In this document: positions 12,316 to 24,899 of the stretch, in pieces
How the letters are laid out: every line of letters starts with the position of its first letter
How positions within the stretch are numbered: the stretch's first letter is position 1
NCBI GenBank assembly: GCA_029961685.1
Contig: JARWKL010000016.1
Span: 3,287,207 to 3,351,206 of the forward strand
DNA length: 64,000 bases
Direction of reading: 5' to 3'
Source: Aristolochia californica
Taxonomy: Eukaryota > Streptophyta > Magnoliopsida > Piperales > Aristolochiaceae
Made by a program: the position numbers and the translations under genes
Notes under the pieces: model-generated
What the model was told of the DNA's origin: nothing
The model's input: the letters and a program-made list of their open reading frames with translations, nothing else
Databases searched by the model: none

Positions 12316-14010
12316 GCGTCGATAGTATTGGCTATGTACATAACATATTGGTATTATGTTATACACCCAATATCTATGTTACTAGAAACATTACTAATCG
12401 GTGATACTCGATAAATAAAAGTTTCACATTTGAGTATTACACCTAATTTTTTTTTCCGTTAAAAAGCCAGATTATTCAGAAGAATGACATTTATTTAATT
12501 ATTTGTATAATAATACATTATTTCTATTTTAAAATTGGGTGTATTTATATGGACTTAATTTTTAATAATTTAATTTAATTTAATTGTTATTATGATAATT
12601 ACTGTAAATAATAAAAAAGAAAAATAGAAATTAAAAGTACTACTTTAAAAACACGTGTGGATAATCTAGGTGGGGCCCCAATTTATGGCGTGTGGACAAA
12701 GTGTGAGGCCATTTAAGAGGTCGGGAATTTGGGATCCCAGGAGACGCAGCACATTAATGAAAAAGCACGGTGCTACGACATTAGGGGCGCCTGGAGATAA
12801 TTGCGAGTTACGCTGAACTCCAAATGACGGAGATGGCTCCATTCGATGCACGAAAGGTGAATGTGGGACCACTGAACACATTCGTTTTTTTTTAACAAAT
12901 AAAGCACGAGAATCGTGCACTTTTGGCCTGGTCCACTCTGTCCCGTTCATTGTATGCGCTCACCTCCCCCTATCTCATGGTCCGATCAGTGCGAAAAGAG
13001 AACTGCCTTTTTTCCGGGCTGAGGGCCCACTCAATTGTAGAATCTTATTTGATCGGCCGAGGATCTATGTTTGATGAACTAATAAAAGCCCATTTTGTTT
13101 ATTATGGGCCGTTACTGCCCCATAAAACAAAGGGCCTCTGTGGTGGCGGTGGCGGTGGCTGGACGGCAGTCGTAGGGAGGGAGAAGACCAGGAATAGAGG
13201 TTCCGCTTTCGCTTCCGCCGCCGATACCACATTAAAACCCTCGTGCGGCTTTCCATGATTGTGACCTCCAGTACTGGTAATCTTTGCGGGTCCCTGAATC
13301 AACCAAATCTCTCGTGCTCCACCCCCCGTCTCCGTTTTCTGAACAATTTTCTTAGTTTTTTTCCCCGTTCAAAAGTGAAAAACGAGACCAGTCGGCCATT
13401 TTTAGCTTAATTCTCACTCCTTCGTGATTCTAATCAGTCGACAAGTTACCCTGTCTGCTGTGCCGCCTACTGCCTAATCTTCCTTTTCCTCACTGGCCCT
13501 CTTTTATGCGTCACCTGCTCCCTTGACTCCCCTCTTTTCACCTTCTCATTTATGATTTTCGGGGGAAAGAAAACTACTCGAAACGGATTTCTTCTTCTTC
13601 TTATTATTCGAGGAGAGCATCTAAGCTAATTCCAGTCTTCACGTCAAGCTGCTTTTCCCGCTTAAAAGCTGTGCCATGGTGTAAACAGTCGAGTTCCCGG
13701 GAAGGGCCAACAAAAGTCCGGTGACCGCCCACTTGCGTTTCCCGATCCTAGTGTGGAAATGGGGTGGACAGCACCGTCCCCACCGGGCTGTTCACTGGGA
13801 CCCGCTAGAATTGCCGTCGAGGGAGATCAGGCCTTGTGCTAGCTAACAAACATAAGCAAAGTACGCAACGCTTTGGATCTCAACTAATCTTTTTTTAAGA
13901 AGTGCCACGTAAGCATAGGTCGGATTAACCAAAGGATGCCGGCTGCCCGTCGTCTTCGTGTTGCATGGCTTCAAAACAACCGTGTTCCCGCACGTATTCG
14001 CCTTCCGGGC
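12316..14010. other. Upstream region of right GH3, no gene recognised
   Basis: AT-rich to about 12650, then closer to even composition. Several short ORFs overlap on both strands around 13070-13300, including a GGT/GGC run at 13141-13160, but none has family features. The last kilobase is probably distal promoter of the right GH3 gene. Confidence 0.4.
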
Positions 14011-14016
14011 CCCTCG

Positions 14017-14124
14017 TGTCGGGGACGGCCAGAAACAGAACCCCATTTGTGGGGCCTACCTGTCCCCTTGACATTCAACACTCCCCGTCCTGGCTCCTAA
14101 TTCTCCTTTCCCTTCCCATGTCTC
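14017..14124 (+). promoter_or_regulatory. Auxin-response-type motif cluster of right GH3
   Basis: Three TGTC-type words precede the gene: TGTCGG at 14017-14022, TGTCCC at 14061-14066 (within CCTGTCCCCTTGAC) and canonical TGTCTC at 14119-14124. They lie 91-198 bp upstream of the TATA box. TGTCTC and TGTCGG are known auxin response factor targets; the cluster in a GH3 promoter is strongly suggestive, though untested. Confidence 0.55.
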
Positions 14125-14214
14125 CCCCCGGCCCCACCCCGAAACGCCCCGCATCATTTGCGACGCGAAACGGCAAGGGTATTTTCGGTAATCATCACTC
14201 TTGCAGCTTCGCTC

Positions 14215-14222
14215 TATAAATA
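14215..14222 (+). promoter_or_regulatory. TATA box of right GH3 gene
   Basis: TATAAATA lies 78 bp upstream of the start codon, followed by a CT-rich leader typical of plant 5' UTRs. Confidence 0.7.
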
Positions 14223-14299
14223 GCTTACCAGCTTCCCTTCCTTCTCACGTCTCTCTCTCTTCCCTTCCTTCTCACTTCTTCATTCTTATCTCCGATTCC

Positions 14300-16336
14300 A
14301 TGGCGGTGGAGACGACGCTAACGAGCTCCCTCGGAAAGGCTCCGGCATGCGAGAAGGACGCCAAGGCGCTGGAGCTGATAGATCAGATGACCCGGAGCAC
14401 CGACGAGGTCCAGAAGAAGGTGCTGGCTGAGATACTCACGCGGAATGCCGAGACTGAGTACCTGACTCGATACCACCTTGGGGGAGCTACCGATCGTGAC
14501 AGCTTCAAGGCATGGGTCCCTGTGGTGACTTACGAGGACCTCCAGAGGGAGATCCAGCGCATCGCGAACGGCGATCGTTCCCCCATCCTCTCCTCCCATC
14601 CTATCTCTGAATTTCTCACCAGGTGACTGGAACTGGAGCCGCTTTATTTGGTTTGTTTTGGAAGGCTTTGTCGTTTTGATACCATACAGGGTAAAACTGA
14701 CAGATGGATACTTCTCTACTGTTGTGCAGCTCTGGAACTTCCGCCGGTGAAAGGAAGTTGATGCCCACCGTTGAGGACGAGTTGGATAGAAGACAAAAGC
14801 TCTATAACCTTCTCATGCCTGTTATGAACCTGTAAGCTATCCCTCATTTTGATCTTTTCCGCTGAGAGCAGACGTTTAATTTCATCTGTTTATCAGTCGG
14901 GTTGTTTTTTACGGTGGAATCAATTTAATTTGTGGATATTAATTTTCCACAGTTACGTGCCGGATCTCAACAAAGGGAAGGGTCTCTATTTCCTGTTCAT
15001 CAAATCGGAGGCCAAGACGCCGGGTGGTCTCACCGCAAGGCCGGTACTCACCAGCTACTACAAGAGCAACCACTTCAAAACCCGCCCTTACGACGCTTAT
15101 AACGTCTACACCAGCCCCAACGAAGCCATTCTCTGCACGGATTCCTTCCAGAGTATGTACTCTCAGATGCTCTGCGGCCTCCTCCAGAGAGAAGAGGTCC
15201 TCCGCGTGGGCGCCGTCTTCGCCTCCGGTCTGCTCCGTGCTATTCGTTTCCTCCAGTTGCACTGGCAGGAGCTCGCCCACGATATCCAGACCGGAGTCCT
15301 TACCGACAAGATCACTGACCCGTCTATCCGACAAGTGATGCTTAAATTCCTGCAGAAACAGGACCCGTATCTCGCCCAATTCATCGCCGACGAGTGCTCG
15401 ACAGGAAAATGGGAAGGGATCATTACCAGAATATGGCCTAACACCAAGTACCTGGACGTGATCGTTACAGGGACGATGGCCCAGTACATCCCTACCCTGG
15501 ATTACTATAGCGGAGGATTACCCAAGGCATGCACCATGTATGCTTCTTCTGAGTGCTACTTCGGTCTGAATCTGAACCCCATGTGCAAGCCTTCCGAGGT
15601 TTCCTACACTATCATGCCCAACATGGGCTACTTTGAGTTCCTCCCCCACAACCCCTCCTCCCCAACCACTGACCTCAACAAGCCCTCACCTCCACGCCTT
15701 GTCGACCTCGCCGACGTCGAAATCGGCAAGGAGTACGAACTCGTCATCACGACATACGCTGGACTCAACAGGTACCGAGTGGGAGACATACTCAGAGTCA
15801 CCGGGTTCCACAACTCGGCTCCGCAGTTCCAGTTTGTCCGGCGGAAGAACGTGCTTCTCAGCATAGACGCGGACAAGACCGACGAAGCGGAGCTGCAGAA
15901 GGCCGTGGAAAACGCGTCCAAGCTGATCAAGCAATTCGAGACGAGCGTGGTGGAGTACACCAGCTACGCGAACACAAAGACCATTCCGGGTCACTACGTT
16001 ATCTACTGGGAGCTCCTGATAAAAGACCCCTCGAAGGGGCCGAGCAAGGAGGTGCTGAAGCAGTGCTGCTTGGCCATGGAGGAGTCCATGAACTCGGTGT
16101 ACCGACAGAGTAGAGTCGCGGATAACTCGATTGGACCACTGGAGATAAGGGTGGTGAAGAACGGAACTTTCGAGGAGTTAATGGATTATGCTATATCCAG
16201 AGGAGCATCCATTAACCAGTACAAAGTACCGAGATGCGTTAGCTTCACCCCCATAATGGAGCTTCTGGACTCCAGAGTAGTTTCTACTCATTTCAGCCCG
16301 ACATGCCCCCAGTGGACCCCAGAAAGAAAATGCTAG
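14300..16336 (+). CDS. GH3: Indole-3-acetic acid-amido synthetase, GH3 family (right copy)
   Basis: Second group II GH3 enzyme, predicted to conjugate indole-3-acetic acid to amino acids. Exons 14300-14622, 14730-14831 and 14953-16336 (GT-AG) give 602 residues. The start ATG at 14300 opens [13 protein letters not shown]; a longer frame upstream to 14201 runs through the TATA box, so it is not used. Motifs: [10 protein letters not shown] at 108-117, YASSECYF at about 338-345 and [12 protein letters not shown] at about 416-427. Intron positions and phases match the left copy exactly, but intron sequences do not align, so the duplication is old. An 8-residue Pro-containing insert ([10 protein letters not shown] region) is unique to this copy, and the C-terminus is shorter (ERKC). 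The two genes are divergently oriented with about 6.4 kb between start codons. Confidence 0.95.
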
Positions 16337-17300
16337 AGCCTGGAGGAATCTCTTCGCTTCTCTCTTATACAAGTACAGCTCTACTTCTCTTCGCCTGTGA
16401 TCTGTGTTCATGGTGTCAATAAGTTTCTGGTTCTGAACAGTCCCATTTCTGTAACTGTAACTTTAGAAGTTTGGGCTTGGAGAAATATGGAATGTTTAGT
16501 TTGCTGTTCATGTCATCTTCTTCGTGTGGAAATAAATGCGCTCTGATGTGATCCGCCGGAGATGACGAGAGGGTGAGTGGGGGGATTTTTGCATTAATAA
16601 GTGAGAAGAAATCGAAATGGAATCTGGAGCTGCCGCTCTGGATCCCTGGAAAATCCTGCAACAGGAAGAAGGGAAGCGCCTCACGTGAGGGCGCACGTCA
16701 GCCTTTGTTACACGTAGGCAGTCGTAATTCTGTCTAGAGTCGAATTTTGAATCCAGCTAAGGGGTTCCTTATAATGTGAGGATAAATGAGTAATTTCAAT
16801 TTTAAAATATTTTACTTTTAATATAATTTATTTATTTTAAAACTTAAAAAGAAAAGGCTGAACTTTAAAAGAGGACTTCACATAAGCTGCAATTTCCAAG
16901 TTGTTTCATGGGGCCTTTTCCTCTATATTTTTTTGCCCAAAATCAAATGCAAATGTAGATTGGGAGTGTGAAAATTGAATCTATGCTCATGTCAACTTGG
17001 ATCTTCTAGGTTTTGGAGAGTAGAAAAGATGAAGAAAAAAACACCAAGAGATAAAAAGCATAATCCATAAAAAACATCAGGCAAAAACGAAAAGAAAAAC
17101 CAGTTCTAATCTTTGCTTACTTCATTTGTTCATAACACTAATAGATTGAACAAATATTTTGTTGTTTGTCTTCAATCTCTAAAGTTTCATAAACCCGTAA
17201 ACAAATAAGTACCTAAAAACCATCTCAGCAGTCCCGATAATGACTTAAAAGTTTAAAATATGAAGCAAGAAAACCAAATATCATCAAACACAGGAAGGAA

Positions 17301-17341
17301 AACAACAACAACAATAACAACAACAACAACAATAACAACAA
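17301..17341. repeat. (AAC)n-type microsatellite
   Basis: Run of AAC units interrupted by AAT. Confidence 0.85.
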
Positions 17342-18124
17342 AAGGTAATTATCCTTGACTAATAAGTGGAAAACTACTCAGTATCATTAATCAAAAGCAA
17401 AGCTATAAAACTTCCCCTTTAAGAAGATGAATATCCTTCCAACTATTCTTTTAAACAATGATAGAGCAAGGAACAAAATATATTAATTAGAATAAGTAAA
17501 CAAGAGAGATAATTAGGCAAGGGTTCTCCTCCCATTCCAAAAAGGGAGAGGAAGGTGTCGGTACTCCCCCTCTTTGTGTGCGAGATTATAACCCATCAAT
17601 AACATGTGTATATGATTATAAATTAAACTTTAACTAAGTTAAATAGCAGTAATCGAACATGAATAAAAGAGTTGATACATTAGGATTTTCTCATGTAAAT
17701 AGCTTAATGTAAACTGATAGAAATAAATTAGGGTTGTTTCTAGTGTTTAGATTCTTTAGAGTTTGTCATCTTAATGGACACAGATTTTATTCTATAAAAT
17801 ATGTATAAATTTCATTTTGCTACTTTCTTTTAAGTCATTTATGAAATGTTGGATGATTGTAAATAGATAATTTCCCACTGTATCTTTAAGTTAATAGAAT
17901 AAGATTGGAAATACTTTAGTAAAAGTAGCTTCATATAATGATAACTTCAACTAATGAAAACTAAGATGTTGAGAAAATATTATGATATTGGAAATTTTAA
18001 GATTAAAATTATAGATGTTATAAAACATGAACCTAACTGGCTAGTTGAATCGAGTTCAAGTGGAGTCGTTCATGGTTTGATATCTTAACTTCAGACCAAA
18101 CTGAACCAAAGCACTCGTTCTTAT

Positions 18125-18360
18125 ACTTTTACTAGTTAGACCAATTTGTCCAACAACAAAAATTTGTCTAGCGATTTATTCTATTAATTTTACATATTTT
18201 TTTATTTTTTATATGTGTAGTGCGGCTCGATTTGAATATTCTCATTCTCGTTTAGGTTACTAGTTATAGCAATTTGCCCAACAATAAAAAAATTTTCTAG
18301 CAATTTTTCTCTAAAGTTTATATGTATTTCTAGAGTGGGTTGATTTAACCTAATCCATGT
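18125..18360. repeat. Diverged tandem duplication, about 120-bp units
   Basis: Two successive units share ACTAGTTA, CAATTTG(T/C)CCAACAA and TCTAGC(G/A)ATTT in the same order, then an ATATGT block and a GATTTG/GATTTAA block. Divergence is considerable. No coding sense was recognised. Confidence 0.4.
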
Positions 18361-19309
18361 TCAGGTCTATTTTCTTAATACATTGGCCAGGCTTAGATTG
18401 ATCCATTTAACTACTAGTTTAGGTTAGCCCAACCTCCATTACCCAACATAGTAACCTAACCTCGGTGGTAAACGGGTAGGGTTTAGGTTTATCTACTTGA
18501 CCTGATTAGTAATTGGGTAAGGTTAGGATTTGATACCAAGTTCTAACCTATCCTAGATTATCAATTGTTTACAATGGCAATTAAGAGACACAATTGGCCT
18601 AATTGATTTAAACCACATCAAACTAGACCATACCACCTATTCTTATTTTATATTACTTTAAATAATTTGTCTATCAATAAATTTAAGTCTAATCCTCATT
18701 TTCCTTCTTTATATGTAGTCGATTAATTTTTTAGGTTATAGATGTTCAAGTGGGTCTATATGTTAAATAGTTTAATAAATAGGTTGTGTTTGAGTTTACC
18801 TATTTTTAAGAGAGAGAGAGAGAACAACTTGATTAGGGTGAATCTGTCTAAGTTAATTTATATGATAAAATATTAGCATACTTGAACAATCTTCCATAAA
18901 TTTGTGGTTATTAATGTAACTCTAAGGGCATGTTAGTGCCCTTGGTTGGACATGTATCGTAGGAAAAGCTAAAACATTTTTCCTAATTATGGGGTATCAA
19001 GAAATATATAAAATTTGATCTTCTTAGTACCCTAGTTTGAAGTTGCCTAGAATTTAATTAAAATTTCATCATATAGTTTTTATATAATTTATTAAAATAT
19101 GATATAAAAATTATGTTTTTTTGTAGGACTTAAGTTTATTGGCATTCAAACTTCAATCTATGGATTGTAAGACTGACTCAATTAGACCCCATATCAAGCA
19201 AAGGCTTAGCTAGAATCAATCTCACAGAGATAAAGTAAAATAAAAAAAATATAAAAATATGCATAACATTAATATCATAACATGGTATCTTTGTTGTCTC
19301 AAAGAAAAT

Positions 19310-19476
19310 GTGTAACTTATTGATGTAATTTTTCCTATGATCTTTGTCTCTTATTCACTCTTACTAGGGTGAAAGGTACACTTGTAATTATCATATTATT
19401 AGCATCTATAACTAAAGCTTAAGGGGGGGATTAACTTAATAATATAGAATCCTGCAATCAACACGGTATCATAGTG
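19310..19476 (+). mobile_element. Relic LTR 3' part and primer-binding site of a copia-like element
   Basis: A degenerate tRNA(Met) primer site GGTATCATAGTG lies at about 19465-19476, right after CAATCAACAC. Upstream, about 19340-19430, holds TTATTCACTC, TAGGGTGAA and GTACACTTGTAAT, which recur in reverse complement at about 25060-25140. Together with the pol remnant at 22364-23560 this is taken as the 5' end of one decayed element. Confidence 0.5.
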
Positions 19477-20770
19477 ATTTAGGATTCCAATTTTTTTTTC
19501 TACTCGACTTATGAGATATGAAGGAGTTGTTCAGCTTTGAAGATGTGAAGATTGCGTGGGTTATTCAATTTTGGAGGAGCTGCCTAAACTGATTCAAAAA
19601 AGATAAGTTATTTCTCTTGGTTTTTCTTCTATCTTCCATATCTCATGGATATGTACAACACATATATTAGAAAGTTTGGTTGATAGTGAGCCCATGCATG
19701 TTTGTTCAAGGTTATTTTTACGAATCTCTCATTCTATCAAAACAAAAAAAAACTAAGAGATTTGGTGGCCCTGATAAACTGATCCCTTACCGATTTGTTT
19801 TTATTAGTGATCTTGTTGGTTTGATATTGGTAAGATTGTTCTTGGGTATCTACTTCATGTCTGGTTCTCATTGAATCTAAAACCAACAAAAAGATCTTCT
19901 TCTTCGTTTCTGGAAAACAAAATGAAGTTGTAAGAGAGGGATGTTTTGAGAACTTCTGTTGATGACTCGATGAATTCTCATGTGGTATGAGGATCCTTGG
20001 AAGGTTTCCTTGACATATTCAAAGTTGCTATTATTAGCACTCGTCAGAATTGAGTTCTTGGATTTTCAACTGGTATTGAGTTCTTGTTGGAACAAAATTC
20101 AGAAGGATTCATTATCCAAGGACGTGAACAACACCATGCTCAACTGAGTTTATTATTTGTCTTGGAAAGTTTCTTACTTTCATTCCCTCAATTAACAATT
20201 CTCTCTTGAGTTTGCTGACAAAGGAACCATAAATTGGCAATATTCAATGTTTAGAAGGTTATTATTCTATTCTTGGAAAATTGTTATTGTTTGCTTAACT
20301 AGGAAAGTATTTCAAGATCTATCCTTGGAAAGTTTATGTTTTTTTTACTAACAATATCTAGAAAGGGTCCTTAGGAGGATCACTTTTATTTTCATAAACT
20401 TATCAAAATGAGAGGTTTGCTTATTATGGATTAAGGCTGGTTTCCCAAACAAAAGTTTTTTGTTCTAACGTTGTTCAATTTGAACAAGTATCTATGGCAA
20501 GTGATTCTAATTTAGGATCATATTAAAAGGGTGTTTTTCTTCTCTACATTTTGACAAGTCCTTGCAATAGCTCTCAGGTCCAGCACACAACACTCAACTT
20601 ATCTTTTTGTAAAGTTAGCAGCACTCGGTTCAGTTCATTATCGGTTTAATTATCAAGCTTCATTATTATTTCTCCTTCTCGGTTCAGTAACATTCAACAC
20701 ACTTTTGAAAGTTAGAAAGAAGCAACTCAGTTGAACTCGTTGCAAATTGTCTCTTTCTTCCTTATTACAC
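19477..20770 (+). other. Leader/gag region of decayed retrotransposon
   Basis: Lies between the primer site and the inserted TTA-flanked element. Frames are broken throughout and no gag zinc knuckle was recognised. The assignment rests on position only. Confidence 0.35.
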
Positions 20771-20773
20771 TTA

Positions 20774-22085
20774 GATGCGGTTAGTGCACTTTAAGGTGCA
20801 GAGCAAAAGTGAAGGTGAAAGTGAAAGTGAATTACCTAGTGTAAGTGAAATGGAAAGTGAATCATTTTTTCGCGTTAGTGTGCTAGATGTAAAGTGCACT
20901 GTTAGTGCCCAAAATGAAAAATGTAGTATAAAGAAGAGACTGAATTACTTTGTATAATATACCTAAATAGATCATATACTTAAACATATAATGAGCCTAA
21001 ACAAACATGGTTATTTTTATAATAAGTAATTTAATATAATATTAAAATAATAATTAATTAAATAAAATATTTCATTAATAAATTAAGATAGATTGCAATG
21101 TAATCTAAATTAATACAATAATTATGTGTTAAAATTAACTAGTTCACTAATTAATTATAAAAAATAAAATACTTAAAAAATGTATACTTTTATAATGTCT
21201 AGATACTTGATCAAATTCTTACTTTAACAATATTTTAATTATCACTCTTAATCACTAATTTAATATAATAATAACAATAATGAATATAATAAATAAATTA
21301 TTTTATTAATAACATAAGATAGATTTTAACATAGTATAAGTTAATAATATATTTCTAAAAAATTAAAAATCATTAGTTTAATTAATTATATAAAATAGAA
21401 TAATTAAAGAAAATACTTGATCAAATGCTTACTTTAAAAATATTTTAATTATCACTCTTAAATCACTAAATTAATATAGTAATAACAATTATGAATATAA
21501 TAAACAAATAAATATATTATTTTATTAATAACATAAGATAGATTTTAATATAGTATAAATTAATATATAATTACGTAAAAATAAAATTATTAGTTTAATT
21601 AAAAATAAAAAAATATGTTTATTTTTATAATTTATAAATAAATATCTATATTATCTTATATAAATAAATAGGAGAGAGGGGGAAACGGAAACAAAGAGTG
21701 AGAGGCAAGAAGGGGAGAGAGGGAGAGAGAGAGAGAGACGAGAGAGGGCCAAGACGAGGTTCCAACAGTCGACAAAGAGTGAGATGCGAGAGAGGACCGA
21801 GAGAGAAGGTCGAGCGAACTAGCAGAGACGACAAAGAGGGCCGAGAGAGAAAGTTGAAAAGCAAAGAAAGTCTAGGACGTAGAAAGCGTCGAGCAAACGA
21901 GTTCAAGTGGACGAACCAGGAATTGGGTTAGAATCCAGATTCACTCACTTTACACAGGATTGAGTGAAAGTGAATGAAGTTCATTCACTTTCATTTTCCT
22001 TCAGGTGTGAGCACTAACAGTTTTCGGTAAGTGAGATTGTAATCGCTTACACTTTCACTTACTCTCCTGGTGCACTAACAGAGCC
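20774..22085 (+). mobile_element. TTA-flanked non-autonomous DNA element, PIF/Harbinger-like (copy A)
   Basis: TTA occurs at 20771-20773 and 22086-22088. The termini are imperfect 17-bp inverted repeats: GATGCGGTTAGTGCACT at the left, and GGCTCTGTTAGTGCACC as the reverse complement of the right end, 12 of 17 matching with GTTAGTGCAC identical. The subterminal zones are rich in AGTGAAAGTG words, inverted at the right. GTTAGTG recurs at about 20874 and 20901, and its complement at about 22013. An AT-rich core (20945-21660) and a GA-rich tract (21670-21900) fill the inside. No transposase frame is present. TTA/TAA duplication is typical of PIF/Harbinger elements; the superfamily call is inferred. 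Confidence 0.6.
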
Positions 22086-22363
22086 TTAAGGACTTTAATT
22101 CTTTACATGTTATATGCTACTATGTATTGTTATCTGTTGTTAATTCTGGAGCTTCCTGTTACTCTCATTTCAGCGTGAGTGCTATTTGGGCCTTGGTTCA
22201 TTACAACGACTACTATTGTATCTCTTTGGTTGAGACATTATTATTGAAGAAGAAACTCCTCAGTTAATTATCCTCAATTCATTATTAGTTGATTGTTATG
22301 TTGTCGGCTTGACATAAACTCTTTTATAAAGGATTCAGTTGGTTCAAAGAGTTAAATTTTACA

Positions 22364-23560
22364 ATGGCTCTTAAGAACCCAAAAGGTAAGAAGACTATCT
22401 CTATAGAGAAGTTTGAATTAATTCAGAAGATAAAGCATATGGCGGTGTCAACCCGCAAGAAGATTGTTTCTGAAATGGGATTTGAATTACTTCAAAGGAT
22501 AAAGCATATGATGCCCCCTTCCACAAACCAAACCTTCCCAAAGAAGGTTTCTTCACCCTCTTTTCCTACTACTATAACCAGTATGGTCTCGTCTACTTCA
22601 CCTTCTCCATCTTGGATTATAGATTTTAGGGCATTTGAGCATTTGACAGGTAACGGTAACCTCTTGAGTTATATCTCTCCTTGTTTGACTGACAAATTTA
22701 TTTCTATAGCAAATGGATCCCAAACCAAGGTGCATAGGATGCGGTCCACATTTGCTACATCTACCCTTCGCTTACAAGATGTTCTTTCTCTTCCCGAGTT
22801 TATTTTGAATCTTTTGTCTATCCGTCAATTAACAAAAAATTAACTTTTTCATTACGTTTTCTCCTACTTCTTGTGCTATTTAGGAAATACAGACAAAACA
22901 AGTGATTGGTGGAAACTGTGAACAGTGGGGGGCTCTACTATCTAAATTCACTAGCAGTCATAGCCACATCCAACTCTCAGCATATAGATCTTCAATGGCA
23001 TAATAGATTAGGTCATCCATCCTTGCAGTCTCTCAAACATATGGTTTATTTCTTACATTCCATTTTCAGTCTGAATTGTGAAGATTGTCAAGTAAGAAAA
23101 CACTAATGGAGTACTTACTCCCCTCGATGTGAAACTAAAGGTATTGCTCCTTTTTTTCTTTAGGGCATATTGATGTGTGGGGACCCTTGAACATCTCTAA
23201 TGTTTCGCGTTCAAAGTACTTTATTACATTTGTTAATGATTTCTCTCGGGTTACATAGTTGTTCTTACTTAAAGATAGACCGGAGGTATTACTTACTTTC
23301 AAATATTTTGTTTCTATGGTTTCTACTCAGTTCAATACTACCTTGAAGGTTTTTCGATCAAATAATGCCAAGGAATATATGTCAGGAGACTTCCAATCCT
23401 TTTCCTTCTCCAAACTTCTTGTATTTATGCACCACAACAAAATGTTGTGCTGAAAGAAAGAATAAACACCTTCTTGATGTTGCCTGGGCTCTTCTGCACC
23501 ATATGTTTGTGCCTCACTTCTACTGGCCACATGTCATCCTCATGACATTTGTTTCTCATT
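22364..23560 (+). pseudogene. Decayed Ty1/copia pol fragment
   Basis: Successive frames carry copia landmarks. A protease-like segment SWIIDFRAFEHLTGN is at about 22612-22656; the active site usually reads DSGAS, so it is damaged. A gag-pre-integrase stretch GLYYLNSL...QWHNRLGHPS follows at about 22930-23025. Integrase-like pieces GHIDVWGP and FVNDFSR at about 23165-23250 come next, then a fragment ending YWPHVILMTF near 23550. At least three frame breaks or stops separate them, and reverse transcriptase and RNase H are not recognised. Part of the element at 19310 onward, split by the inserted DNA element. Confidence 0.75.
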
Positions 23561-24899
23561 AATAGATTAATTTATTCGATTCTTGGTAATAAGGTGACGA
23601 GAGATTTTCCCTTCCTTTAAAAATCTTTGGGTGCACTTGCTTTGTTCATGTTACATCCCTATATACTACTAAATTGGACCCCGAAGGCGAATAATTGCAT
23701 CCTTTTGGGCTACTCTCATACTAAAAAAAATAGTTGAGTGTTGTTGAACCAAGAGAAGACACTTTAACTTCTAAAAAAAATTGAACTGAGTGATGAATAT
23801 TGGACCCGAGGGCTGCTACAAGGATTTCTCAAAAACAGAAGGGTGAGTAAACCAGTAACAAATGTTACTTCCACACTTATTGCATCAGTGATTAATCTAG
23901 ACACGAAACCAAGAACTAGAAACCAAGAACTAGCCACATTAAACCAATTGATTAGCAACCAATGATAGAATATAATACTCTCTTGTTTCTAATATGCTCC
24001 ACCTTACTGCTGTATTGATTGGTGTCTTAGAGATATAATTACAGAACTAGAACAAGTTCTAAAACCGAGCTTAAGGCAAGAGCAGTCTGTAGATACTTTC
24101 CTCATATCAAGAAGTAGCAAAGGAAAGATGAGTCTTGTTTTGGTAAGTGCATATCTTAGAAGTAGGAAGTATCTTTAGCTTGATCAAGATATCAGATTAT
24201 CATAGGAAAGTTTCTGGAAATAGAAGTTTCAAAATATTTTATCTGGGATACTTTCCAGATTTTGTTGATTTAAACCAGAAACTTTCTACTGATAGATCTT
24301 GCCTTAATTAGCAGCACCTTTGAATATGGAATTGTTTCCAAATAGAAGAAATATCATACCAATATGCCAAATTTAGAGAAGCTTCAGAAAAAGAAACTCA
24401 TTTTTTTGGAATTCGTCCAGATCTCTAAAGCACAAAAAATGAAGAAGAAAACTACATACAATGAAGCATCAAGAAGAAACGAAATTCCAACAATTCAGCA
24501 TTCAATATTCCAACACTTCAACCAGTAGTACTAGATTAAACTACTTGTTTGTCAAGTTTGATATCATCAACAAGCCATACCTTGCTATGAACCAAAAATC
24601 AAAATATGTGGCATCAACAATAGAAATCGAGTGATGAGCAGTCACTACCATGGGCTGGATCTTGAGGGATTAACAAAAAAAATATGGATTATGTGCATCA
24701 TAGTAGCAAAGAATCACGTCTTCCAAAGATAATACGTCAATAACCAAAAAAAAAAAAAAAACTTATCTAACTACCACGGTTAACTGCTCTATTAAGACCA
24801 CCATACCAAATTTTTTACTCCTTGTACTCAACAGAACAATAGCAAGCATGGCATCCTGAAATCACTTATATGATACTGTGTTGATTTTCAAGATTCCAT
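23561..24899. other. Unassigned AT-rich region
   Basis: No gene recognised. Probably retrotransposon debris, since relics flank it on both sides; an A run occurs at about 24747-24764. Confidence 0.35.

Larger units (their letters stand above)
16337..19309. other. AT-rich intergenic region
   Basis: The first few hundred bases should be 3' UTR of the right GH3 gene. The rest has no supported gene. It includes an ACA/ATA trinucleotide tract at 17301-17341 and a diverged tandem duplication around 18125-18360. Confidence 0.4.

Noticed and set aside
20774..22085. CACTA-type transposon
   Set aside because: The ends read TAGTG inward at the left and CACTA at the right, the reverse of CACTA elements, and the flanking repeat TTA fits PIF/Harbinger better.
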